NCBI RefSeq assembly: GCF_027487935.1
Contig: NZ_JAIYCP010000004.1
Location: forward strand, 1 to 64,000
DNA length: 64,000 bases
Direction: 5' to 3'
DNA from: Brevundimonas sp.
GTDB taxonomy: Bacteria > Pseudomonadota > Alphaproteobacteria > Caulobacterales > Caulobacteraceae
Positions 17,834-27,249 of the stretch are shown one piece after another; the stretch's first letter is position 1, and each line of letters starts with the position of its first letter. The notes beneath the pieces are model-generated. The model ran no database searches and was not told where the DNA came from. It saw nothing but the letters and a program-made list of their open reading frames with translations. The position numbers and the translations under genes are program-made.

Positions 17834-18405
17834 GCGCGCCAGCCGGCCCCGTTCAGCAGATTGACCGTCTCGAACAGCGGCAGGCCCATCACCGCCGGAT
17901 AGCTGCCGACCAGCCGGGTAACGAAGGCCCCGGCCCGGCCCTGGATGGCATAGCCCCCTGCCTTGCCCCGCCATTCGCCCGAGGCGACATAGGCGGTGAT
18001 CTCGGCGTCGGACAGAACCTTGAAGCTCACCCGGGTGTCGACGACACGATGCGTGGTCCGAACCCCGGCGGTCACGGCCACGCCGGTGAAGACCCGGTGG
18101 TTGCGGCCGGAAAGCAGTTTCAGGAACCGGACCGCCTCGGCCTCATCCAAGGGCTTTTCCAGCAGACGCCGTCCGACGGCCACCACCGTGTCAGCGGCCA
18201 GGACGACGGCATCCGGTGCCCCGGCCGCTACAGCCTCGGCCTTGGACACAGCCAGCCGCGCGGCAAGGCGCGTCGGCGTCTCATCCTTCAGCGGCGTTTC
18301 GTCGATATCGGCAGGTTCGACGCGGTCGGGCGTTATCCCGACAAGCGCCAGCAGTTCAATGCGGCGCGGGCTGGCAGAGGCCAGCACGAGATCCGGACGG
18401 CTCAT
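17830..18405 (-). CDS. maf: Maf-family nucleoside triphosphate pyrophosphatase
   Basis: A 191-residue Maf/HAM1-like hydrolase acting on non-canonical or bulk NTPs. Family motifs are LVLASASPRRIELLALVG at the N-terminus, VVLAADTVVAVGRRLLEKP in the middle and GGYAIQGRAGAFVTRLVGSY with PAVMGLPLFET near the end. The start overlaps nothing upstream, and its stop overlaps the RNase gene by 4 bases (ATGA). Twelve bases separate it from infA. Confidence 0.93.
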   Translation of the reverse strand: MSRPDLVLASASPRRIELLALVGITPDRVEPADIDETPLKDETPTRLAARLAVSKAEAVAAGAPDAVVLAADTVVAVGRRLLEKPLDEAEAVRFLKLLSGRNHRVFTGVAVTAGVRTTHRVVDTRVSFKVLSDAEITAYVASGEWRGKAGGYAIQGRAGAFVTRLVGSYPAVMGLPLFETVNLLNGAGWRA

Positions 18406-18417
18406 CTGAGCCGGCCC

Positions 18418-18639
18418 TTACTTGAAGCGATAGGTGATACGGCCCTTGGTCAGGTCATAGGGCGTCATCTCGACCAGGACCTTGTCGCCGGCCAGCACGC
18501 GGATGCGGTTCTTGCGCATCTTGCCCGCGGTATGGGCGATGATCTCATGGTCGTTGCCCTCGAGCAGCACGCGGAACGTCGCATTCGGCAGCAGTTCGCT
18601 GACGACGCCGGGAAACTCGAGCAGTTCTTCCTTAGCCAT
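18418..18639 (-). CDS. infA: Translation initiation factor IF-1
   Basis: A 73-residue OB-fold protein that blocks the ribosomal A site in initiation. It reads [20 protein letters not shown] through [19 protein letters not shown] to [15 protein letters not shown], full length and highly typical. It heads the infA-maf-RNase-yacG run, and its upstream gap contains heptamer hairpin element 4. Confidence 0.97.
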   Translation of the reverse strand: MAKEELLEFPGVVSELLPNATFRVLLEGNDHEIIAHTAGKMRKNRIRVLAGDKVLVEMTPYDLTKGRITYRFK

Positions 18640-18760
18640 GCGGCCTCTCGCGCCCTGAAAACAGGAGTCCGAACACGCGCCGGGCGAAAGCGCGCGTGGT
18701 TAAGGAGCGGGCGTATGCCTGAAAACGGCGGGTTAGTCGAGGCAGCTGGGTCGCGGGAAT

Positions 18761-18868
18761 GATTAGTGATGAGTGGTTAGTGGTTGGCCGATGCCGCCGA
18801 TGGCGTCCACCGATGCGCCGCCTCTGCCTGAGGCCGGCAGCCACTAATCACTAACCACTCATCACTCC
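18761..18868. repeat. Heptamer hairpin element 4
   Basis: The left arm 18761-18788 is GATTAGT, GATGAGT, GGTTAGT, GGTTGGC. The right arm 18839-18868 reads, as reverse complement, GAGTGAT, GAGTGGT, TAGTGAT, TAGTGGC, so pairing is good with a few mismatches. The spacer is 50 bases. It lies between UPF0262 and infA (both reverse strand), with the right arm ending four bases from the UPF0262 stop. Confidence 0.85.
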
Positions 18869-18872
18869 TCTT

Positions 18873-19337
18873 TCACCCCCGCCGGTAAAGCGCCGTCACC
18901 AGGGTGAACAGCCGCCGCGCCGTCTCATGGTCGATGGCGATCTTGCCCGCCAGCCGGGCCTGCAGAATCTCGGCCCCTTCGTTGTGCAGGCCACGGCGCC
19001 CCATGTCGACGGCCTCTATCTGGGCCGGCGAGGTCCCGCGCAGGGCCTCGTAATAGGTGTCGCAGATGGCGATATAGTCCTTCACCACCTTGTTCAGCGG
19101 CGTCAGGGACAGGCCGTGGACGCGGTGGAACGCCGGCCCGGTGATATCGAAGGCCAGCCGTCCGTCCACCATCGCCAGCGTCAGCGCATAGGGGCCTCCC
19201 GCTGCGCCCGCCGGCTCGAAACTGTTCTTCTCGATCAGGTCGAAGATGGCGACACGCCGTTCATGCTCGATCTCGGCGGTCGCTGCGTGCAGCGTCGCGG
19301 AATCCAGCGCGATTGAAGTCAGCCGGTGCTCGCTCAC
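18873..19337 (-). CDS. UPF0262 family protein
   Basis: A 154-residue cytoplasmic protein of the alphaproteobacterial UPF0262 family, function unknown. It carries the family pattern EHERRVAIFDLIEKNSFEP, GPYALTLAMVDGRLAFDI and LTPLNKVVKDYIAICDTYYE, GRRGLHNEGAEIL. I place the start at the GTG at 19337 (VSEHRLTSI), which overlaps the DUF2948 stop by 4 bases; longer upstream frames would lie in that gene. It is third in the murA-DUF2948-UPF0262 group. Confidence 0.88.
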   Translation of the reverse strand: MSEHRLTSIALDSATLHAATAEIEHERRVAIFDLIEKNSFEPAGAAGGPYALTLAMVDGRLAFDITGPAFHRVHGLSLTPLNKVVKDYIAICDTYYEALRGTSPAQIEAVDMGRRGLHNEGAEILQARLAGKIAIDHETARRLFTLVTALYRRG

Positions 19338-19813
19338 CCGGGTTCCCCCGCTTCTGACAGATGGCTCGGTGCCAACCGGGCGGGCCAGCGTTCCGACAGA
19401 TCGGTCAGCACGGCGTCGAGGCATTCTACGTCGATACGCAGATCGCCGCCGCCGGCGAACATCAGAATCACCCGCCCCCCCGGGGCCTCGTCCGGCGCGA
19501 ACTCCATGGCGAGCAGTTCCAGTGCGCTCTCGGGCAGGCGCGGCAGGCGGCGACTCTTCACCGCAATGACGTCGCCGAACTGCATGGCCGCCATGACCCG
19601 CGTGCCGCCGCATTCCCAGCAGAAACGGCTCAGTTTCAGGGTGACCCGCCTCGAGCCGGGCTCCCAGACGATATCAACGGGGCGCAGGATGGCGTCCTGC
19701 AGGGCCGCCGAAATGATGTGCAGGTCCTCGGCATCCTCGGCCAGGAGGCGCAGCGGCTCGACCGGCGCGACCGCCGACGTGTTCGCCCCGACCTCGCCGG
19801 CCTCAGTGCTCAT
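19334..19813 (-). CDS. DUF2948 family protein
   Basis: A 159-residue protein of a family seen in alphaproteobacteria next to murA. Features: [33 protein letters not shown] and the C-terminal [19 protein letters not shown]. No membrane segment or signal peptide. Its ATG at 19813 overlaps the end of murA by 11 bases, and its stop overlaps the UPF0262 GTG, so the three are translationally linked. Function unknown. Confidence 0.88.
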   Translation of the reverse strand: MSTEAGEVGANTSAVAPVEPLRLLAEDAEDLHIISAALQDAILRPVDIVWEPGSRRVTLKLSRFCWECGGTRVMAAMQFGDVIAVKSRRLPRLPESALELLAMEFAPDEAPGGRVILMFAGGGDLRIDVECLDAVLTDLSERWPARLAPSHLSEAGEPG

Positions 19814-21092
19814 GGGCAGAGTCCCGCACACGGCGAATCTCCGCCCCGCAGGCGCTGAGCTTTTCTTCCAGACGCTCAAACCCGCGATCGAGATGATACA
19901 CGCGTCCGACGGTGGTCTCGCCCTGGGCCGCCAAACCGGCGATCACAAGGCTGACCGACGCCCGGAGATCGGTGGCCATGACCTGGGCACCATGCAGGGT
20001 GGCGACACCATGCACCACGGCCTCCCCGGCCTGGACATGGATGTCCGCCCCCAGCCGCGCCAGCTCCGGTGCATGCATGAAGCGGTTCTCGAAGATGTTC
20101 TCATGGATGACGCTGTCGCCCTCGGCTGTGGTCATCAGAGCCATGAACTGGGCCTGCAGGTCGGTGGCGAAGCCCGGATAGACCTCGGTCGCCACATTGA
20201 CCGCCTTCAGGCGCACGGCCGGGTCGCGCCTCACGATCACGCCGTCCGGGGTCGGCGTCACCTCGACCCCGGCCTCGATCATCTTGTCGCTCAGGGCTGC
20301 CATCAGCTCCGGCCGGGCCCGGGTCAGCCGCACCTCGCCGCCGGTCATGGCCGCCGCCACCGCATAGGAACCCATCTCGATCCGGTCGGGAATCACCGAC
20401 CAGTTCGCGCCGCCCAGCGAGGACACCCCGGTGATGGTCAGGACATCGGTATCGATCCCCTCGATCCTGGCCCCCATGGCCGTCAGGCAGCGCGCGAGGT
20501 CGCCGATCTCCGGCTCCCGCGCGGCCTTGCGAAGGACGGTCACACCATCGGCCAGAACCGCGGCCAGCAGGGCGTGCTCGGTCGCCCCGACCGAGACGAA
20601 CGGAAATTCTATCTCCGCCCCCTTCAGCCCGTTCGGCGTGCGGGCGATGACATAGCCCTCCTCCAGCTCGATCTCGGCCCCCATGGCCGTCAGGGCCTGC
20701 AGATGCAGATCGACCGGCCGCGCGCCGATGGTGCAGCCGCCGGGCAGGGAAACCTTGGCCTCTCCCGTACGCGCCAGCAGCGGCCCCAGCACATTGAACG
20801 AGGCCCGCATCTGCCGGACCAGATCATAGGGCGCGAAGGTCGAGGTCAGGGCTGCGGCGTGGAACAGCGTCTCCTGTCCGTCGGCGCCGTCGCGTTCGGT
20901 AACCTGGACCCCGAGCTCGCGCAGCAGACGTCCCAGAAACTTGGTGTCGGCCAGGCGCGGCATATTGGTCAGCAGCAGCGGCTGATCGGTCAGGATCGAT
21001 GCGGCCATCAGCTTGAGGGCGGAGTTCTTGGCGCCGCTGATCGGAATGCTTCCGTTCAGACGGGCGCCGCCGGTGATGGCGATGCTGTCCAT
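19803..21092 (-). CDS. murA: UDP-N-acetylglucosamine 1-carboxyvinyltransferase
   Basis: A 429-residue enzyme that makes the first committed peptidoglycan precursor from UDP-GlcNAc and phosphoenolpyruvate. Motifs: [20 protein letters not shown] at the N-terminus, [19 protein letters not shown] with the fosfomycin-target Cys in GGCTIG, and the C-terminal [14 protein letters not shown]. Full length. It begins a conserved alphaproteobacterial run with DUF2948 and UPF0262. Confidence 0.96.
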   Translation of the reverse strand: MDSIAITGGARLNGSIPISGAKNSALKLMAASILTDQPLLLTNMPRLADTKFLGRLLRELGVQVTERDGADGQETLFHAAALTSTFAPYDLVRQMRASFNVLGPLLARTGEAKVSLPGGCTIGARPVDLHLQALTAMGAEIELEEGYVIARTPNGLKGAEIEFPFVSVGATEHALLAAVLADGVTVLRKAAREPEIGDLARCLTAMGARIEGIDTDVLTITGVSSLGGANWSVIPDRIEMGSYAVAAAMTGGEVRLTRARPELMAALSDKMIEAGVEVTPTPDGVIVRRDPAVRLKAVNVATEVYPGFATDLQAQFMALMTTAEGDSVIHENIFENRFMHAPELARLGADIHVQAGEAVVHGVATLHGAQVMATDLRASVSLVIAGLAAQGETTVGRVYHLDRGFERLEEKLSACGAEIRRVRDSAHEH

Positions 21093-21190
21093 ATCGTCTC
21101 TTGCGGCCCCGAGCAGGGCGCAAGGGGTTCGGTTCTCTAGCGCGGACCGCCACCCTTGCGAAAGGCCGACAACCGTCCGGGCGATGACAT

Positions 21191-21373
21191 TCAGTTGCTC
21201 GGCTTTGCAGCCTTGCCCGGGCCGGCCGCCGCCTTGCGACGCCGGAGGTTGTCCCGCAGGGCCGAGGCAAGGCGCTGGGCCCTTTCTGTCGCGGGCGTTT
21301 TCGCCGGTGCCAGGGGATCCGGCAGGCTGACCGGCAAATCGGGTTGGGGCAACGCGGCCTTCGACTCATCCAT
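21191..21373 (-). CDS. Small basic protein upstream of murA
   Basis: A 60-residue protein I do not recognise beyond its position. The N-terminus is Pro/Leu-rich and acidic, the C-terminus is strongly basic ([18 protein letters not shown]), with an Ala/Lys tail. I chose the ATG at 21373 (MDESKAAL) over the longer frame to 21442. It lies 98 bases upstream of murA on the same strand. The basic end suggests nucleic-acid or ribosome contact, but that is a guess. Confidence 0.55.
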   Translation of the reverse strand: MDESKAALPQPDLPVSLPDPLAPAKTPATERAQRLASALRDNLRRRKAAAGPGKAAKPSN

Positions 21374-21524
21374 GGGTTTGACCAGACCCCGTGTCAGGCT
21401 TTTCCGCAAGCGGACACGCCTCCCGGGACGCGCGAACCACATTTATCCCGCAATCGAAGCAAAAGTGGTTCGGGGGCTTCCCCCTTTGTCCCCGGTTGGC
21501 TATAGGGCCGCTTCCTCAGATCAG

Positions 21525-21599
<75 letters not shown>

Positions 21600-21611
21600 C
21601 CCTGAAGACAG

Positions 21612-21643
21612 AAAGGACGGCGCTTCCTGAAGCGCCGTCCTTT
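21612..21643 (+). terminator. Rho-independent terminator after tRNA-Thr
   Basis: AAAGGACGGCGCTT, a 4-base loop and AAGCGCCGTCCTTT form a 14-bp perfect stem followed by further T residues. It ends the tRNA-Thr transcript. Confidence 0.9.
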
Positions 21644-21801
21644 TCCGTTTCGGGCCTTCAATCCGACACCCTCCCCGACAGGCCTCCGAACCTTGTCGTC
21701 CCGGACTCCGCCTCCCGGCTGGACCCGCTCTTCCAGTCGCAGAAACCTCTTGTGCGGGCGGCGACGACGACATACTCTTTTAAAGAGAAAACGGAGTCGG
21801 C

Positions 21802-22047
21802 ATGTTCAGGAAGATCAATCCAACCCGTCCAGGTTTGACCGGTGTCGCGCTTGTTCTGAGCGGTATTGCTCTGCTGCTCGGCGTCTATCTCCTCTTCGAC
21901 CGGCAATGGCTCGCGGCTCTTGAAACGGGCCGGCTGGACTTTCTGGAGTTCCTGGGCTGGTACAATTTCTTCGGCTACGCCGCGATCGGGCTGGTTGTGG
22001 TCGGCACCATCCTGTTGCTCGTCTCCTTCGCCCGTCGAAGAGGCTGA
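21802..22047 (+). CDS. Small two-helix membrane protein, hypothetical
   Basis: An 81-residue protein with two hydrophobic segments, about residues 13-30 (GVALVLSGIALLLGVYLLF) and 57-76 (GYAAIGLVVVGTILLLVSFA), joined by an acidic/aromatic loop, and an Arg-rich end (ARRRG). I recognise no family. It is flanked by REP-like sequence: CCTTGTCGTCCCGG at 21691 upstream, and a 218-base element starting at the base after its stop codon. Confidence 0.65.
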   Translation: MFRKINPTRPGLTGVALVLSGIALLLGVYLLFDRQWLAALETGRLDFLEFLGWYNFFGYAAIGLVVVGTILLLVSFARRRG

Positions 22048-22265
22048 CCTTGTCATCCCGGACGCCGCAAGGCGGCGAGCCGGGACGCATGACCGCAAAC
22101 CTCCCTCCGCCCGGAAGTTGCGTCAGCGGCTATCCGGGCGACGGGTCAGGACAAACAGCGGCGGTGACCTGCTCTCCCGGATAATCGCAGGGCAATTTCC
22201 GGGAGGTTTGGTTGGGGGGCGCATTCCGTCCCGGCCCGGCGCTTCGCTTGGCCGGGATGACAAGG
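22048..22265. repeat. REP/MITE-like element with 14-bp terminal inverted repeats
   Basis: The element opens with CCTTGTCATCCCGG (22048-22061) and closes with its exact reverse complement (22252-22265). Inside each end is a CCGGGAC motif and a small palindrome (left GCCGCAAGGCGGC). Further in, AAACCTCCC...CCGGAAGTTGC on the left is echoed by GCAATTTCCGGGAGGTTT on the right. It starts at the base after the 81-residue gene and ends nine bases from the convergent gene's stop. No coding sense seen. Confidence 0.8.
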
Positions 22266-22274
22266 CGAAGCGGC

Positions 22275-22832
22275 TCAGTCGTCAGCCCGGTCCGGCTGAA
22301 CCAGCGGAAAGCGCCGCGGCGGGCCGCCCGGGCGCATGACCCGCGCCTCAAACGCCCCGGCCGCGCCCTCAGGCTGATAGCCGGGGAAGGCATAGCCGCT
22401 GTCGTCGAAATAAGGATTGTCGTAGCCGCCGCCATACCCCCCGTAGGGATAGCCGTTCTCGACCTGGCGATAGCTGAGATCCAGCCGACCATTCTCGCCG
22501 ACCGGCAGGGACACCGCCACGCCATAGTCGCGATAACCGTCTGTGCCGATGCCGAAACGGACCTCGCCGTGCGGCTTGCGATCGTCGGCAGGCGCGCGCG
22601 CGGCGTCGGCCCAGGGCTTGTCGGCGGTCGAGCGGCCGGCGATCCAGCGGTCGATCTGCTGGTCGGTGGTCAGGCCGTGCGGCACGGCGTCCTGGGTCGC
22701 CCCTTCGGTCGAGGCCGCGACCGGCCGGGCGGTGGCTTCCAGATCGACCGGGGTGGCCGGTGCGGTGACGACGACGCCGTCAGGATCGGACGCCAGCAGC
22801 GCGGCCGTCAGGATCAGTGCAAAAACGGCCAT
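22275..22832 (-). CDS. Secreted hypothetical protein, Gly/Tyr-rich end
   Basis: A 185-residue exported protein. A short signal sequence (MAVFALILTAALLAS) is followed by an Ala/Thr/Asp-rich part and then HGEVRFGIGTDGYRDYGVAV with SLPVGENGRLDLSYRQVENG, which looks like beta strands. A Gly/Tyr-rich segment (YPYGGYGGGYDNPYFDDSGY) and an Arg/Pro tail end the protein. I recognise no family. Periplasmic or outer-surface location is inferred from the signal. Confidence 0.65.
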   Translation of the reverse strand: MAVFALILTAALLASDPDGVVVTAPATPVDLEATARPVAASTEGATQDAVPHGLTTDQQIDRWIAGRSTADKPWADAARAPADDRKPHGEVRFGIGTDGYRDYGVAVSLPVGENGRLDLSYRQVENGYPYGGYGGGYDNPYFDDSGYAFPGYQPEGAAGAFEARVMRPGGPPRRFPLVQPDRADD

Positions 22833-22894
22833 GCGACGAACTCCACCAGAACCCGCACCCTAACCCCAAATGAGGCCAAGGTCAGGCCGGTCTT

Positions 22895-23386
22895 TCAGGC
22901 CATTCCGTCGCCGCGTCCCAGCGGGTCGGGCAGAGCCCCGCCCTCGGCCACAAAGGTCAAGGCCACGGAGTTGATGCAGTAGCGCAGACCACCCGGCCCG
23001 GGCCCGTCCGGAAACACATGGCCCTGATGGCTGTCGCAGCGCGCACAGCGGGTCTCTGTGCGGGTCATGCCGTGGGAGCGGTCGGTGATGGCGAGGACGT
23101 GGGCAGGGTCAACCGGCCCGGTGAAACTGGGCCAGCCGGTGCCGCTCTCGAACTTGGTCCCCGTGCGGAACAGCGGCAGGCCGCATTGCCGGCAGCAGAA
23201 GACCCCGGCCCGCTTCTCACCCAGCAGGGTCCCGCAGAACGGGGCCTCGGTGCCATGCGCCAGCAGGACACGCTTCTCCTCGGCGGACAGGTCCGCTTCC
23301 AGCGCCACCCGCTGGCTGTCGCTGGGAGGCGTCAGGTCATAGCCGGACGCGGAACGGTGGGTGATGGCGGTGTCCTGATCGGTCAT
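22895..23386 (-). CDS. msrB: Peptide-methionine (R)-S-oxide reductase
   Basis: A 163-residue enzyme that repairs methionine-R-sulfoxide. The zinc cysteines are in VFCCRQCGLPLF and TRCARCDSHQGHVFPDG, and FESGTGWPSFTGPVD is the family core. The catalytic cysteine is in RYCINSVALTF near the end. The ATG at 23386 (MTDQDTAI) fits the family; the frame upstream is open to 23422. The partner msrA is 25 kb away at 48712. Confidence 0.95.
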   Translation of the reverse strand: MTDQDTAITHRSASGYDLTPPSDSQRVALEADLSAEEKRVLLAHGTEAPFCGTLLGEKRAGVFCCRQCGLPLFRTGTKFESGTGWPSFTGPVDPAHVLAITDRSHGMTRTETRCARCDSHQGHVFPDGPGPGGLRYCINSVALTFVAEGGALPDPLGRGDGMA

Positions 23387-23474
23387 GGCCCGAACATAGG
23401 AAGGGCCGGGCGAGGGTTCCACCCCGTCCGGCCCGGTCCCGATATCAACCCGTCAGACGCCGGGCCCTGGTGCC

Positions 23475-24965
23475 TTACTGGAACAGCGTTCCGACCCAGG
23501 CCCGCACGGCGTTCTCGTCCACCGGATCACCGGTGTAGATCAGGCCCTGGGCCGGCGCATAGGGCTGGTTGTTGGCGCGCGGACGCGAAGTCCAGGCCTT
23601 GTGACCGTAGCTGAGGTCCGAATAGTTCGACGGCAGACGCTCGACCGTCGGCTCGACGAAGATCGAGTCGGTGGCCGTGGTCGAGCCGGCGATACGCACG
23701 TTCGGCAGCCGGGACAGAAGGTCCAGGGTATCGAGGCAGCCACCCGAGCAGCCGGCGTCGACCAGGACGATCACAGGCCCCTGCACAGGGTTGGTTGCAC
23801 CCGTGTCCGAAACCGCCGGGCGTCCAGCCAGTGTAAAGGTCGGCTGACCGGCCGCGATGGCGGCGTCAAAGGCAGCCACGATCTCGCGCGTCTGCTCGAT
23901 CACGAACATGGACTCCTGCACGAAATACGGATCGGCCTCCATGCGGCCGAGGGCACCGGCGTACCAGTCGCGGTTGCCCTGGGTGGCGCGGTAGGTGATG
24001 TCACCCGCGGCGGGCTGGCGGCTGACCGTGAACTCGGGCGTCCAGATGCGGTTGGCCAGGCCGTAGCCACGTGCGGTCGAGGAGTTCTCACCCGAGCCGC
24101 GGGCGGCACGGAGGTCCAGCACAAAGCCCTGCGGGCCGCGCAGCGCGGCCGCCTGGGCCTCGACGGCAGCGTTGAACGCCGGCCAGCCGGCGCTGTCCGA
24201 GAAGGAATGAACGTGCAGCCACGGGCGACCGTTGACCGTCTCAACCGCCAGCGGCGTCGCCGGCGGCATATAGACCGTGGCGCGATAGGCGGCCTCGAGG
24301 TCCCCCGGGACAATCGGGATCGGACGGATCTGGATATCGCGCGGACGGCCGCGGCCCGACTGGAAGCTGCACTGCGAGGGCACGCCGGTGGTGAACGGGT
24401 TGTTCCGGTTCCACATCAGATAGGGGGCCGACGTCACCCGACCGGCCTCGGTCTCGAGGTTGCCTTCCCAGCGGTCCAGCTTGGCGCGGGCGAACTCCTC
24501 GATCGGGATGAGGTTACAGTCCGTGACCAAGTCGCCGACCCGCGGTGCGTTGCGCGTACCCGGCTTCACATAGGTCACGACATAGCGGCCGTTGCGCCAG
24601 CCGGTGGTGAAACCCGGCCAGCTGATGCCGAAATAGGGGCCCGTGCCCTCAAACGTCGGGCTGACCTGAATGTTGGAGTCGCGGAAGCCGCCGGCGAAGA
24701 AGCGCAGCAGATAGGCGTGGCTGTCGCCGCTGTTCACGCGCGGGGTCAGGGCCAGCGATTCCTGCAGACCGGTGTCGAGCCAGGCGCGGAAGCCCTGGCT
24801 GGCTGCGCCCGGGATCGCCGGGGCCGGATGGTTGGCCGCCAGTTCATCATGCGCCCGCTGCAGGTCCTGTCGTGCCAGGGCCCGGAAGTCCTGGGCGAAG
24901 GCGCTGCCGGTGCTGACGGCGACAACCAGGGCTGCAGTGGCGACAACAGAAAGGAAACGGGACAT
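23475..24965 (-). CDS. Secreted S41-like (tail-specific) peptidase family protein
   Basis: A 496-residue exported protein with a signal peptide (FLSVVATAALVVAVSTGSAF, cut after AFA). The C-terminal half resembles the S41 tail-specific protease fold: PVIVLVDAGCSGGCLDTLDL has a Ser in the position expected for the nucleophile, between two Cys, and GFVLDLRAARGSGENSS lies upstream. No clear catalytic Lys is seen after the Ser. A helper or protease role in the periplasm is inferred. The ATG at 24965 gives the signal peptide; the open frame reaches 25145. Confidence 0.75.
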   Translation of the reverse strand: MSRFLSVVATAALVVAVSTGSAFAQDFRALARQDLQRAHDELAANHPAPAIPGAASQGFRAWLDTGLQESLALTPRVNSGDSHAYLLRFFAGGFRDSNIQVSPTFEGTGPYFGISWPGFTTGWRNGRYVVTYVKPGTRNAPRVGDLVTDCNLIPIEEFARAKLDRWEGNLETEAGRVTSAPYLMWNRNNPFTTGVPSQCSFQSGRGRPRDIQIRPIPIVPGDLEAAYRATVYMPPATPLAVETVNGRPWLHVHSFSDSAGWPAFNAAVEAQAAALRGPQGFVLDLRAARGSGENSSTARGYGLANRIWTPEFTVSRQPAAGDITYRATQGNRDWYAGALGRMEADPYFVQESMFVIEQTREIVAAFDAAIAAGQPTFTLAGRPAVSDTGATNPVQGPVIVLVDAGCSGGCLDTLDLLSRLPNVRIAGSTTATDSIFVEPTVERLPSNYSDLSYGHKAWTSRPRANNQPYAPAQGLIYTGDPVDENAVRAWVGTLFQ

Positions 24966-25184
24966 CAGGTCAGGCTCCAGGCCAGTAAGCGGGACAGGGA
25001 CAGGATCGGATCGGGCGGACAGGCAAGAAAAGGATCGGAAGGCGTTAAACCCCATCGGAACCGCCCTTGCCAAGCCCATACGCGGCTCAGGTGAACGACC
25101 CCTCGGTTTACTCCCGTGGGATCGCGGCCTAATCGGGGCGATCATCCCAGGCTGCGATCACATTCGCTTCAGATTCAAAGACAC

Positions 25185-27167
25185 ATGTTCTCCAAGATCC
25201 TGATCGCCAACCGCGGCGAAATCGCCGTCCGCATCATCAAGACCTGCCGCCGCTTGGGGATTGCGACGGTGCAGGTCTATTCCGAGGCCGACGCCGGTTC
25301 GCTGGCGGTCGAGATGGCCGATGAAGCGGTGCTGATCGGCCCCGCTCCGGCGGCCCAGTCCTATCTGCTGGCCGACCGGATTGTGGAGGCGGTGCGTCAA
25401 ACGGGCGCGGAGGCCGTCCACCCCGGCTTCGGCTTCCTGTCCGAAAACGCCGGCTTCGCCCGCCGCCTGCGCGACGAGGGCATCGCCTTCATCGGCCCCA
25501 ACCCCGAGGCCATTGAGGCCATGGGCGACAAGATCAGCTCCAAGAAACTGGCCGCCGCCGCCGGGGTCTCCACCGTCCCCGGCCACATGGGCCTGATCGA
25601 GACGACGGAAGAAGCCGTGCGTATTGCCAACGGGATCGGCTACCCGGTCATGATCAAGGCCTCGGCCGGCGGTGGCGGCAAGGGCATCCGCGTCGCCCAC
25701 TCCGACGCCGACATGGCCGAGGGCTTCGCCGCCGTGAAGGCCGAGGCGCTGGGTGCCTTCGGCGACGACCGCGTCTTCCTCGAGAAATTCATCATCGACC
25801 CGCGCCACATCGAGATTCAGGTGATGGGCGACAAGCACGGCCATGTCGTCCACCTGTTCGAGCGCGAATGTTCGATCCAGCGGCGGAACCAGAAGGTCAT
25901 CGAGGAGGCCCCCTCCCCCCTGCTCGATCCGGAGACCCGCGCCGCCATGGGGGCCCAGGCCGTCGCCCTCGCCAAGGCCGTCAACTATGACAGTGCCGGC
26001 ACCGTCGAATTCGTGGCGGGGCAAGACAAATCGTTCTTTTTCCTCGAGATGAACACGCGCCTTCAGGTCGAACATCCGGTCACCGAACTGATCACCGGGG
26101 TCGATCTGGTCGAACAGATGATCCGCTCGGCCTGGGGGGAAAAGCTGGCCTTCGAACAGAAGGACCTGGCCATCAAGGGCTGGGCCATCGAGAGCCGCAT
26201 CTATGCCGAGGACCCGTATCGCGGCTTCCTGCCCTCGATCGGGCGCCTGGTTCGTTATGAGCAGCCCGAAGAGGGCGACCAGGGCGACTATACGGTCCGC
26301 AATGACTCCGGCGTCCGCGAGGGCGACGAGATCTCCATGTTCTACGACCCCATGATCGCCAAGCTCTGCGCCTGGGGCGAGACCCGCGAGGCCGCCATCG
26401 ACGGCATGGCCCGGGCGCTGGAGGACACCCATATCCAGGGCGTCGGCCACAACATCCCCTTCCTCGCCGCCGTCATGGACCAGCCGCGCTTCCGCTCAGG
26501 CCATATCTCGACCAGCTATATCAAGGACGAATTCCCGGACGGCTTCCACGGCCTCGCCCCCGACCGCCGCCAGACCGACATCCTGATCGCCTCGGCCGCC
26601 GCCATGAACGAGATCGCCGCCGAGGCCTCGGGCGACCCCTCCGGGCGCACCGACTGGATCGTCCTGATTGACCGGGAGGCCCACGGCGTTTCCCTGTCCT
26701 ATGACGACGACGAGGTCCTGACCCTCGACCTCGCCGGGGAAGACCGCGCCCTGCAGCTGAGCGACATCGACTGGCGCCCGGGCCTGGCCCAGTTCCGCGC
26801 CGTGCTGGACGGCGTCCCCTTCACCGCCGAGGTCGCCCGCGTCGCCGACGGCTTCAGCATCCGCACCCGCGCCGCCCGCGCCCGCGTCCGCGTCCTCAGC
26901 CCCGCCGTGGCCGCCCTCTACGCCCGCCTGCCGGAGAAGGTCGCCGCCGACACCTCGAAACTGATCCAGTCCCCCATGCCCGGCCTCGTCGTCTCCATCC
27001 CGGTGACGGTGGGCCAGGAGGTCAAGACCGGCGAAACCGTCGCCATCATCGAGGCCATGAAGATGCAGAACATCCTCAAGGCAGAGCGGGACGGCGTCGT
27101 TAAGGCCGTCAGCGCCGCGGCCGGCGATCCGGTGGCGGCGGATGACGTGCTGGTGGAGTTCGAATAG
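25185..27167 (+). CDS. pccA: Propionyl-CoA carboxylase alpha subunit (biotin carboxylase/BCCP)
   Basis: A 660-residue biotin subunit related to mccA at 9500. The biotin carboxylase domain opens MFSKILIANRGEIAVRIIKT with ASAGGGGKGIRVA and FLEMNTRLQVEHPVTELITG. A linker (BT-like) domain follows, and the C-terminal biotinyl domain has AIIEAMKMQNILKAERDG; AMKMQN rather than AMKMEH favours PccA. The enzyme makes methylmalonyl-CoA from propionyl-CoA. No pccB is in the window. The ATG at 25185 replaces a longer frame from 25116. Confidence 0.92.
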   Translation: MFSKILIANRGEIAVRIIKTCRRLGIATVQVYSEADAGSLAVEMADEAVLIGPAPAAQSYLLADRIVEAVRQTGAEAVHPGFGFLSENAGFARRLRDEGIAFIGPNPEAIEAMGDKISSKKLAAAAGVSTVPGHMGLIETTEEAVRIANGIGYPVMIKASAGGGGKGIRVAHSDADMAEGFAAVKAEALGAFGDDRVFLEKFIIDPRHIEIQVMGDKHGHVVHLFERECSIQRRNQKVIEEAPSPLLDPETRAAMGAQAVALAKAVNYDSAGTVEFVAGQDKSFFFLEMNTRLQVEHPVTELITGVDLVEQMIRSAWGEKLAFEQKDLAIKGWAIESRIYAEDPYRGFLPSIGRLVRYEQPEEGDQGDYTVRNDSGVREGDEISMFYDPMIAKLCAWGETREAAIDGMARALEDTHIQGVGHNIPFLAAVMDQPRFRSGHISTSYIKDEFPDGFHGLAPDRRQTDILIASAAAMNEIAAEASGDPSGRTDWIVLIDREAHGVSLSYDDDEVLTLDLAGEDRALQLSDIDWRPGLAQFRAVLDGVPFTAEVARVADGFSIRTRAARARVRVLSPAVAALYARLPEKVAADTSKLIQSPMPGLVVSIPVTVGQEVKTGETVAIIEAMKMQNILKAERDGVVKAVSAAAGDPVAADDVLVEFE

Positions 27168-27249
27168 CCGACGCCGGTCTGAGCGAAGCCGACAGAGAAG
27201 TCCCTGTAGCCCCCTTGAACAGCCAAGCTTCCGAGGGCACAACTCATGG

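Noticed and set aside
27168..27249. An antitoxin gene upstream of the PemK-like gene
   Set aside because: Only 82 bases are free after pccA and no start codon with a useful frame is present.
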